Shown here: in pieces, positions 48,972 to 60,900 of the stretch
How positions within the stretch are numbered: the stretch's first letter is position 1
Layout: each line of letters starts with the position of its first letter
Assembly: GCA_037349105.1 (NCBI GenBank)
Contig: JAYJMM010000026.1
Location: 2,170,001 to 2,234,000 of the forward strand
Source: Limnomonas spitsbergensis
Taxonomy: Eukaryota > Chlorophyta > Chlorophyceae > Chlamydomonadales
Direction of reading: 5' to 3'
DNA length: 64,000 nucleotides
Position numbers and translations under genes: made by a program
Notes under the pieces: generated by a model
What the model was told of the DNA's origin: nothing
The model's input: the letters and a program-made list of their open reading frames with translations, nothing else
Database searches by the model: none

Positions 48972-51900
48972 TCACCCCTGAGGCCCTGTAGCGAATTTGC
49001 CATTGCTTGGGCGGATTTCTGAGTGCCTGTCGCATTTATTGTGCTCATTCGTCCCTTGTCCTGATAGACAAGCCTGCCAGAGCTCCAGGCTTCGCATGCC
49101 AGCCATGTGCCGGTTGCTTGAAACCGCACCCGACGCCTTTTGCTACATCTCAGAGCTAAAATGAGAGCTGAGAGGGGGTAGATGCGTCATTATTGCTTTC
49201 TCCTCATGCCGGCCAACCCGCTGGTGCTTGGCCGTGCCGGGCCCTGCGCCTGATGCCGCGCCCGAGAGCTTACTTTACTCCGGCTCGTATCCAGCTTCGC
49301 CTCCGCCAACAGGTAGTAGGCGGCGGTCATACTATTGGTTTCACCTTGCAGCAACGACTGGGATGGGGAGGAGGAAGGAGGAGGGCACCAGGTGAGTTAG
49401 ACCAGTCAGTTATACCACTCAGTCAGTTATACCACTCAGTCAGGTATACCACTCAGTCAGTTATACCACTGAGTCAGTTATATCAGTCAGTTATACCAGT
49501 CAGTTATACCAGTCAGTTATACCAGTCAGTTATATCAGTCAGTTATACCAGTCAGTTATACCAGTCAGTTATATCAGTCAGTTATACCAGTCAGTTATAC
49601 CAGTCAGTTATACCAGTCAGTTATACCAGTCAGTTATACCAGTCAGTTATATCAGTCAGTTATATCAGTCAGTTATACCACTGAGTCAGTTATACCACTG
49701 AGTCAGTTATACCACTCAGTCAGTTATATCAGTCAGTTATATCAGTCAGTTATACCAGTTGGTGACCGTTCACGTCCTTTGCCTCCACAGGAAATCAACT
49801 GCTGCTTTAAGTTGCCCCATGTCTCCGTTTTTCAGTTATTGGTTTTGTTTTGGTCCTTGTCGTTGGTTCCCCCTGGTTCGCTCTGCCTGGCCCTTTTGCG
49901 AAAGGCTGTGTTTGGATGCGTTAATTTTGCAGCAACAACACAAGCTACAGACTCACACACCCTGGAACGCGCCAAGAAAGGGACATGCGTGCTCATGGGT
50001 AAAAACATACTCTGCATGCCTGCAACATCGTACTTGTAACACCTGGCAGATGGGGCGTGCTCTGCATGAGTAATTCTAAAACGAACATGCCGCGTGCCTG
50101 AACCCTGAAACCTAAGTCTAACACGAACAAGCCACACCTTGGTCTTGTTGTGTCCCGCACCTGCAACACCTTGCTTCTGTTGAGTCCCACTGTTTCCAGC
50201 TCTTGCAACAGCTGCTCGTCCGCGTACACAGCCCCTGTGGACGGCTCCACTCGTACCATGTAGGTCGATGTGCCGGATGGCTCCCAACTGCAGGGCGAAG
50301 TCAGCAACGGATGCGTGTGTGGGCGGGACAGATGCATGCAAGGGATCAACGGATGCATTTAAGAGCGTGTCAGATGCAAGAGCATCCGGACAAGATGCAA
50401 CGATGTGCAAATATCTGCACCTGCCGGGACAGGATAGGTGCCTTGGCAGTAGTTACTCGGGGGAAAGGAGTTACATAGGGGGTTACTTAGGATGTAACAT
50501 AGGGGTAGGGAGTTACATAGGGGTAAGGAGTTACATAGGTGTAAGGAGTTACATTGGTGTAAGGAGTTACATAGGGGTAAGGAGTTGCATAGGTGTAAGG
50601 AGTTACATAGGGGTAAGGAGTTACATAGGTGTAAGGAGTTACATAGGGGGTTACTTAGGAGGCAACCTAGGAGGTTAGTGATCCCTTTATCCTGAAACCT
50701 CAACCAAAGCGCTCCCTAAACCCTGAACCCTCAACCCAAGCCCTCCCTAAACCCTATACCAAAGCGCTCCCTAAACCCTAAACCCTCTACCAAAGCGATC
50801 CCTAAACCCCGAACCATCAACCAAAGTGCCCCCTAAACCCTAAACCCTCAGCCAAAGCGCTCCTTAAACCCTGAACCCTCTTCCAAAGCGCCCCTAAACC
50901 CTGAACCATCAACCAAAGTGCTCCCTAAACCCTAAACCCCGAACCCAAGTGCTCATTTATTTTGAACCCTCAACCAATGTGCTCCCTACCAAGGACTTTG
51001 TCTGACCTAGGGTTCAGGGTTCAGGGTTTTGGGGTAAAGGTTTACCCTACCAAAGGCTTTGTCTGACCCAGGGGTGGCTCATCACGCCATCAAACGTGAT
51101 GCGGCTCAACGGGTCGACGGTTAGCATCTTAGACAGCAGGTCCTTGATGGGGCTGGACAGGAACTCAGGTGCATTATACTTCCCTGCAGGTAGAGGAGGG
51201 GGGAGTGAGAGGAGGGGGGAGTGAGAGGAGGGGGGGGTGAGAGGAGGGGGGGGTGAGAGGAGGGGGGGGTGAGAGGAGGGGGGGGGTGAGAGGAGGGGGG
51301 GGGGTGAGAGGAGGGGAGAGGTCGAGTTCGAGGTCGAGTTCGAGGTCGAGGTCGAGGCAAAGGCGAGGTGGGCTGCGAGTTCGGCGCAAGAAGGCCGGCC
51401 AACTGAGCAAGAAGCAGGCAGCAAGGTTGGGAGGAGACCGGAACAGGCGAATGAAGCAATGCAAGTTCACCTATACAAAAGCCTCGAATGAATTATAGAG
51501 AACCTAAGCCTACATACAAACCATAAAAGAAAACCCAGTGGCACCCTAAACCCTATATGACAGGGTGATCCCTATGAGCTAGGAAAAGTGTGGATGATGT
51601 GATATCAAGAGTCCATCTCCCAACATATGCCCCCCTTCGGTACAGTCCTGTTGCACTCGGTTACACGCACCCTCGATGATCTTACTGCAAAGGTCCATCT
51701 TGTCCCCCGAGGCGCAGTGGAAGGGGAGAGATCCAGCCAGGCAGGCAAACAGCACCACCCCCAGCGACCAAACATCCTGTACAGCAGGAGGAGAAGATGG
51801 GGAAGGTGTGAATGAGAGTGTAATAGTGGGAAAGGTACCCTCGCTCACGGGGTAAAGGTCTTAGGGATCAAATGCTCTCGGGGGTTAGGGATGAAAAACT

Positions 51901-54900
51901 CTCTGGGTAAGGGATCAAATACCCTCGGGGATAGGGATCAAATACCTTCGGGGTTAAGGATCAAATACCCTCGGGGTTAAGGATCAAATACCCTCAGGGT
52001 TAAGGATCAAATACCCTCAGGGTTAAGGATCAAATACCCTCAGGGTTAAGGATCAAATACCCACAGGGTTAGGGATCAAATATTGTGGGGACAGGATCAA
52101 ATACTTTGGGGTTAGGGATCAAATACCCTCGGGGTTAAGGATCAAATACCTTCGGGGTTAAGGATCAAATACCCTCGGGGTTAAGGATCAAATACCCTCA
52201 GGGTTAAGGATCAAATACCCACAGGGTTAAGGATCACATACCCTCGGGGTTAAGGATCAAATACCCTCAGGGTTAAGGATCAAATACCCACAGGGTTAAG
52301 GATCAAACACCCTCGGGGTTAAGGATCAAATACCCTCGGGGTTAGGGATCAAATACCCTCGGGGTTAGGGATCAAATACCCTCGGGGTTAAGGATCAAAT
52401 ACCCTCGAGGTTAAGGATCAAATACCCTCGGGGTTAAGGATGAAATACCCTCGGGGTTAAGGATCAAATACCCTCAGGGTTAAGGATCAAATACCCTCAG
52501 GGTTAAGGACCAAATACCCACAGGGTTAGAGATCAAATACCCTCGGGGTTAAGGATCAAAACCCTCGGGTTAGGGATCAAACACTCTCAGGGTTAGGGAT
52601 CAAACACTCTCAGGGTCAGGGATCAAACACTTTCAGGGTTAGGGATCAAACACTCTCAGGATTAGGGATCAAACACTCTCAGGGTTAAGGATCGAACACT
52701 CTCAGGGTTAAGGATCAAACACTCTCAGGGTTAGGGATCAAACACTCTCAGGGTTAGGGATCAAACACTCTCAGGGTTAAGGATCAAACACTCTCAGGGT
52801 TAGAGATCAAACACTCTCAGGGTTAAGGATCAAACACTCTCAGGGTTAGAGATCAAACACTCTCAGGGTTAAGGATCGAACACTTTCAGGGTTAGGGATC
52901 AAACACTTTCAGGGTTAGGGATCAAACACTCTCAGGGTTAGGGATCAAACACTTTCAGGGTTAGGGATCAAACACTCTCAGGGTTAAGGATCAAACACTC
53001 TCAGGGTTAGGGATCAAACACTCTCAGGGTTAGGGATCAAACACTCTCAGGGTTAGGGATCAAACACTCTCAGGGTTAGGGATCAAACACTCTCAGGGTT
53101 AAGGATCAAACACTCTCAGGGTTAGGGATCAAACACTCTCAGGGTTAGGGATCAAATACTTTCAGGGTTAGGGATCAAACACTCTCAGGGTTAGGGATCA
53201 AACACTCTCAGGGTTAAGGATCAAACACTTTCAGGGTTAGGGATTAAACACTCTCAGGGTTAAGGATCAAACACTCTCAGGGTTAGGGATCAAACAATTT
53301 CAGGGTTAGAGATCAAACACTCTCAGGGTTAGGGATCAAACACTTTCAGGGTTAGGGATCTAACACTCTCAGGGTCAGGGATCAAATACTCTCGGGGTTA
53401 GGGATCAAACACTTTCAGGGTTAGGGATCTAACACTCTCAGGGTCAGGGATAAAATACTCTTGGGAAAACGTCCCCGTCATAAAGCAAGGTACCCTGAAT
53501 CAGCTCGGTCCTCTCTCCCCCTTTGTCTAGGTAAGCAGGTTCCATGTTCCTTCCCCCCTCATAGTAGGGGGCATGGCTACTCCACGGTCCTGACTGTGCA
53601 TTTTAGCTAGAATTGAGCTTCCCCTTCTTATTCCCCCCACCAGCCGCAAGCCTACACCTGAACCGTAAGTCTAGCACGAACATGCCACGTGCCTAAACCC
53701 TGAAACCTAATCCTAACACGAACATGCTGCTAGCCTTTTAATGGTGATCAGGTCACTTCCTCACAAAACCTGGTAATCCCGAAGAAAGCGTCAATCTTTG
53801 CAGCTTTGCTTTGAAGTAAATAAATTGAGTGCCGAGAAGTTGTTGCATGGCGTGTGGGCTCAAAACAGAAAGGCACGGCAGATTCTGTACTTACATGATG
53901 AGTTCACCCTACGCATTCAAAAAATATATATTTGTAAACTACTTAACTACCGTAGATTAAGCTTAACTTCCTGCACCCCTAGGAAAATAACTTGTTGATT
54001 TCAAGCCCCGCACCCATCAGGATTCAGATATTGTCATATAGGATCATATGAATATCCTGCTGGACGCTAGGATCGTATACCGTAGGATATTATCGTTATT
54101 TCTTAGTTCCCGCACTGTTCGATTCAGAACTGTTCCGACTGATACCAACCGACTAAAACCGATTCTTCCCAGCGACGTCATCGCGCACCCCGATTTACTT
54201 ACTTCGTTACTTCATAGTTCGCGCAGCTTATCGCGCACCCCTCATAAACAAAACTTTTACGAGAAGGCAAAGCCAGTCTACGATACCGGTAGTCAAGACA
54301 GTTAAAAGTGCCACCATGCAAATTCCCATGCCGGCAGGCACCGATCTCAACCCACTCAGCTCACCGTGGGCGGGCCATCGTACTGCTGCCTAGAAACGAT
54401 CTCCGGTGCCGCATAGCTGGGTGAGCCTAGGGGCAGGGGAGGGATAGGGTAAGCACCGAGTGGAATCAGCCGGGCTGTTCGATCGGGTGAACGGAAGGCT
54501 CATGCCGAGGGTAGGAGGGCAGGGCAGGGCAGGGCGAGCTTAGGGGCAGGGGAGGGACAGGGCAGGGTAGGAGGGTAGGGCAGGGGTGAACCTGGGAGCA
54601 TGGGAGGGTCATGCACGCACAAGCGTTCAAGAGTGCATCAGAAGATTCAGCGGACCACCCCATGCAGGGAGGCAGGGGAGCCAACCGGTGATTATTTTAG
54701 TGCACACCAGACCACCGTCCGGCGGCCGCCGGCGGCCACCACTGGGCCGATTGGGGCCAAACTCTGACCGGCCTACGGCTGGTGGTCCAAGCAGCAGGGC
54801 TTGCTGTGCCAGCCCCTCACAGTCGTGGACCGTGATGTAGCTGATTTGCGGCTTAAGCATGCTAAAATAATCACTGGTGCCAACAGGCCCCAAGACCTCT

Positions 54901-57900
54901 CATGCTTTTCCAAGAGCTCTCCCATCTAGAGTGTTTGACCACAGCTGAGCGGATATAAACCTCCTACTCGGGGGCTTGCTGGCTTCACGTGCTTCGTGAC
55001 CCTAAGCTGCAACACCTCTCAAAATGTATCAATAGCGGTCCCACCCCGAGTGTTTGGCCACGGGTGAGCGGACATAAACATCCTAAATATAAAAAGAGAA
55101 ATAAATAAAATCGTAGTATCAGTCGAAATTTGTTTCCCCCCTCGTTTTTCACGTAAACAAATGGTTCATTTCGATTATCTATTTCTTCCGAAACAAAAAT
55201 GAACCATAAACGAATGCTTTTGCCCCAAAACCTGGGAAAATCACGCAGGAACACACAGCGTGTCGCCGTTCCCCACGCAGGCAGCTTGTGTCCCACGCTG
55301 CCTTCTTCTCAAAATGATGCCGATATGAAAAGGCAGCTTTCTTCTGCCGATTCAATGGCTAGAGCAAAGGAAAGACATGTAGTGGAACCAGCAGCAGTGC
55401 AGCACCTCAGCTGACAGCACGTGCGCCCGCTGATGAGGCAATGAATCTACCAGGACCCTGTGCTGCGCTCTTCCCTTAACCCGCACGCCCCTAGGGGGCG
55501 AAGTTTTCTTTCTTTCCTTCTACCAGATCCATCATCAACAGCCACAGCTCGTGACATAGCACCTAGAAGAGCACCTGTAGACAGAACCGGACGTCGTGCT
55601 TTCTCGTGAAAGAGCAAAACAGAACCGGTGATCGTAAACATTTGCAGAGTGAGGGCGTGGGTGATGTCAGGTTTCGTCTTTTTTCATTTATTTCTAGCCC
55701 CCGCTACGTTCATTTTGTTACGCTATGTCAGAGTTTGCCACTAGGCCTCCTGCTTTCACCTTCAGTCGTCCTTCACACCCCTACAAGGACGGAGTTTCCC
55801 TCCCCTTCACTCCTCTACACGCCCCTTCACACCCCTACAAGGACGGAGTTTCCCTCCCCTTCACTCCTCTACACGCCCCTACAAGGACGGAGTCTTCCTC
55901 CCCCCCCCTCACTCCCCTTCACGCCCCTACAAGGACGGAGTCTTCCCCCCCCCTCACTCCCTTTCACGCCCCTACAAGGACGGAGTCTTCCTCCCCCCTC
56001 ACTCCCTTTCACGCCCCTAAAAGGACGGAGTCTTCCTCCCCCCTCACTCCCCTACACGCCCCTACAAGGACGGAGTCTTCCTCCCCCCTCACTCCCCTAC
56101 ACGCCCCTTCACACCCCTACAAGGACGGAGTTTCCCTCCCCTTCACTCCTCTACACGCCCCTACAAGGACGGAGTCTTCCTCCCCCCCCCTCACTCCCCT
56201 TCACGCCCCTACAAGGACGGAGTCTTCCTCCCCCCCTCACTCCCTTTCACGCCCCTACAAGGACGGAGTCTTCCTCCCCCATCATTCCCCTACACGCCCC
56301 TTCAAGGACGGAGTCTTCCTCCCCCCCTCACTCCCCTACACGCCCCTTCCCGCCCCTACAAGGACGGAGTCTTCACCCCCCCATCACGCCCTTTCACTCC
56401 CCTACACGCCCCTACAAGGACAGAGTCTTCCTCCCCCCCTCACTCCCCTACACACCCCATCATGCCCCTACAAGGACAGAGTCTTCCTCCCCCCCTCACT
56501 CCCCTTCACGCCCCTTCACGCCCCTACAAGGACGGAGTCTTCCTCCCCCCCTCACTCCCCTACACGCCCCTTCACGCCCCTACAAGGACGGAGTCTTCCC
56601 CCCCCACACACATCCCCTCACTCCCCTCCACGCCCCTTCACACCCCAGCAGGGACGTAGTCTTCCTCCCCCCCCTCACTCCCCCTCACGCCCCTTCACGC
56701 CCCTACAAGGACGGAGTTCTCTCCCCCCCTCACTCTCACCGCAGTGCACCCTCAGTTTCTTGCCGGGCAGGTAGAAGGCAGACAGGCCAAAGTCGATGAG
56801 CTTCATCTGGTTGTCGGCATCCATCAAGATGTTCTCCAACTTGATATCCCTAACGCAGAGGAAGGTGAAGGGTTTGGGGTTCAGGGTCTGTATTTAGGGT
56901 TAAGGGTTTAGGGTTTAGGGTTTAAGATAGGTTGGCCATGGGTAAACATTGTTTGTTCTTAGGTATTTCAGGTACAATTCAGGTATTGCAGGTACAATTC
57001 AGGTATTTCAGGTACAATTCAGGTATTTCAGGTACAATTCAGGTATTTCAGGTACAATTCAGGTATTTCTGGTACCATTCAGGTACAATTCAGGTATTTC
57101 AGGTACATTTCAGGTATTTCAGGTACAATTCAGGTATTTCAGGTTCAATTCAGGTATCTCAGGTACAATTCAGGTATTTCTGGTACAATTCAGGTATTTC
57201 AGGTACAATTCAGTTTCAATGAATAGTACATTCATGGATCCCTCAACCCCAGAGAACGTTAATTATGAGGGAAGGCAAAGCAAATCTACAGTACATCACA
57301 TGTATCCTTGCATGTTATCATGGTAACGACGCGGAAGAGGCTCGACCCATGCCGCACTGTTTTCGTAACCCTTACGACCCTGCTCGTCGTAGTTTTCTTT
57401 CTTTCTTACATCACAGCCTGTGGCCATGGGGGCCCCGGGGCAGCGGACCCTGCTTCTAGGGCCATGGGCCGTAGGCCGGTCCAAGCAAGGGAGCACGATA
57501 TGGTAAGTTATTCTATCATATTCATATCGATAGAGCGTTGACTATGCTTGTGTTGTGGCATTCTCGCTTGTTGATTGCGTATCTGGAAAGTCCACAGGCT
57601 GATATGAGGGATATTTCTCCGAAGCCAAACCTCCCATCTTAACCCCTTTATACGGTCTGTCAAAAATACTATATTGGACGCTATGCTATGATATGATGGC
57701 CCAAAAGACTATATCGTGCTACCTTGAGTCCAAGCTCCCCTTTGGCCCAGCAGCGACATGCCAAAGCTGGTTGGGTATGCAATCAAACATTTGTGGATTA
57801 AAGAAAGAAAGATATACACCCTGAGGCGTGGATTAAGGAAGGCAGCCCGTCGGCCGCAGCGCTGAGTAGCCTGCCATCTAGCTTCGTGTGCGGCTAACCG

Positions 57901-60900
57901 GCACCGGGGAATACCAGAGGCCATCCACCATCCATTCTTTACTGAGATATAATCCAGGCGATCTGGTTTTGTGCGATTGGGGGACAAGCATTTGGTACAA
58001 GACTACCACAATTTCCTCATTTCACACAAAAGTGTGAAAATTCAAACCTATTTCACCTTATTTCAAACCTGCTTCACACAATATTTCCTTCTTTCACATT
58101 TTCGCAGCTGGACGCCATGCTTGAATTTTAGTTGAATGTTGGATTTCTTTTGCTTGAACTCAGATGTGCTGCCTGGCCGCCCAACCCTGGAAAACCAGAG
58201 ACGCAAGACACAGAAAAACAGCCCGGGTGCACATGTGGCCCGCGTCGACAGCTGAGAAAGGGCGAGTATGGATTTTGACCTCACATGTATCCGATTCTAC
58301 AATTCTTCTTTATTTTAAACTGCAGGGATTCATATATCCTTTACATATAAGAATGTTGGATTTTGACCTCACCTGTGTATCACTTCCCTCGAGTGGCAGT
58401 ACTGCAGGGCTAGCACCACCTGCTGCAGTACAAGTGCAGCATCAGCTTCTGCCAGGCGCCGACGAACCCTCACCTACGGGGGCAAAACACATTTATTTCA
58501 CAAAACGGTCGAACGAAACAGTTTTCTGCGACGTAAAAATAACAAGTGGTCTGGTGTTGAGCAGAGTACGCCTGTGTTGCGTCTCCCTATTGTCATGTTG
58601 TGTCTCTAGTCCATAGTGACACATAAAAATGACACCAGCGCGAAGGGCCTGCCGATTGATAACCCGAATTAATAATCCATCCTGAGACAAAAGTGTAGAC
58701 TAAAGGTGTAGACTAAAAGTGTAGACTAAAAGTGTAGAGTAAAAAGTGTAGACTGGGACCAAAGGCTTCAGGGTGGTAACGGAGCGGATGTGGCTTTGGC
58801 CCAGGTTGCGCTGTTTCCTGAACTCTCACGCCCCTCATGAGGTGTAGCTCTCTTTCTCACTCACCCTCAAAACACCATGATGAACTTATTCCCACCAAGT
58901 GATGGTAACGGCGTGTACGTTGCCTCGGCCCATGCCGCACTGTTTCCTTAACCCTCACAACCCTGAGGGGCAGAGTCTTCTTTCTTTCTGGTTTGCTACC
59001 AATTTAAATATGATAACGGCAAGGACGAGGCCTCGGCCCATGCCACACTGTTTCCTTAACTCTCACAACCCTGAGGGGCATTGTTTTCTTTCTTTCCCAA
59101 CCCATGGCTTTACTGATAAAAACTATATATAACTCACAAAACTGTTCACAACTGTATACAACTGTTTAAAACTGTATACAACTGTATAAACTCACAAAAC
59201 TGTTCACAACTGTATACAACTCACAAAACTGTTCACGAAAAAATACTTCGAAAACTTAAAAATCTTACACAAGTGCTCAGCAGACTACACGCCAAACATG
59301 AAGTACCATAGTACTATAAAAACGCTCGCAAGTAACTGCTTGCAAGTAACTGCTTGCAAGTAACTACTTGCAAAACCCATCATATAACAACTGTTCGTCA
59401 CTTCTCACAAGCCCACGAAACTGTTATATTGAGAAAGCACTACAAGAAAAGCCCACCGTTACTCACAAAATCAAGCAAGGAGCCATTCTGGGAGAACTCC
59501 ATGATGAGGTACAGGAACTCCGCAGACTCAACCACCTAACAACACATGTTAACAGGTCATATCAGGTCATAAATCATGACAGATCATGTCAGGTCACGTC
59601 ATGTCAGGTCATGTCAGGGCCGGTCAGATCATGATTGATTCATGCCAGGGCCAGACTCGACCACCCACCAACACGTGAGGCACATGGTAGGACAACACGG
59701 GTCAAGTTAAAAGCGCCCTGGCCATCTGAAACCTGTTCCCTTGCTACGTGGTGAGCAGGGTTTTGGGTCCAGACAGGTCAGGACAAGCCGGGACAGGTCG
59801 GGACAAGCCAGGACAGGTCGGGACAAGCCAGGACAGGTCGGGACAAGCCAGGACAGGTCGGGACAAGCCAGGACAGGTCGGGACAAGCCAGGACAGGTCG
59901 GGACAAGCCAGGACAGGTCGTAATTAATTTATGCCAGGGCCAGGGCCAGGCCCTTTGCTAAAGCCAAGGCCAAAGCCCTGGCCCTGGCCCTGGCCAGTGC
60001 CGGTGCCAGTGCCGGTGCCGGTGCCATTGCCATTGCCAAGGCCAAAGCCCTGGCCCTGGCCAGTGCCGGTGCCAGTGCCGGTGCCGGTGCCATTGCCATT
60101 GCCATTGCCAAGGCCAAAGCCCTGGCCCTGGCCAGTGCCGGTGCCAGTGCCGGTGCCATTGCCATTGCCATTGCCAAGGCCAAAGCCCTGGCCCTGGCCC
60201 TGGCCAGTGCCGGTGCCGGTGCCAGTGCCGGTGCCGGTGCCATTGCCATTGCCATTGCCAAGGCCAAGGCCAGGGCCAGGGCCGGTGCCAGTGCCGGTGC
60301 CAGTGCCGGTGCCATTGCCATTGCCATTGCCATTGCCATTGCCAGGGTCAAGGCCAGGGACAGGGACAGGGACAGAGCCAGAGCCAGAGCCAAGGCAAGG
60401 GCAAGGGCAAGGGCAAGGGCAAGGGCAAGGGCAAGGGCAAGGGCAAGGGCAAGGGCAAGGGCAAGGGCAAGGGCCATGCCCATCACCAAAGATAGGGCCA
60501 GGGCAAAGGCCATGCCCATCACCAAAGACAGGGCCAGACACATCCTGATTTCCTACCTCCTATGCCACATCATACAGACTCTTCCAATCTTCCCTACCAA
60601 CGCTAACCTACCCAGCCGGCCTTTAAACTATCCTAAACGACGAGGCCCACCTCAAGCAGCTTGATGACACAGGGGTGGGTGAGGTGGCGCATTACACTTA
60701 TCTCCCACTCCTTAGGTTCAGGGTTTAGAGCTGGTCCTAACCCCAACCCACCCCCAACAGCTTGATGACACAGGAGCGGGTGAGGTGGCGCATCACACTT
60801 ATCTCCCACTCCTTGGGTTCAGGGGTCAGGTCTGGTCCTTACCCTAACCCACCTCAAACAGCTTGATGACACAGGGGTGGGTGAGGTGGCGCATCACACT

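Noticed and set aside
51047..51424. Kinase stop codon at 51047
   Set aside because: A GTAGGG donor at 51050-51045 joins in phase to the UBA-like exon at 50287, so the TAG is probably intronic.
55606..56799. Long Pro/Ser/Thr-rich plus-strand frames
   Set aside because: Produced by the CCCTACAAGGACGGAGTC array in a kinase intron, on the strand opposite to the gene.
59775..59920. CRISPR-like array
   Set aside because: Units abut without unique spacers, there are no cas genes, and the DNA is eukaryotic. The same holds for 42319-42602.
59924..60548. Three 200-codon dipeptide frames
   Set aside because: A six-base satellite keeps several frames open on both strands.
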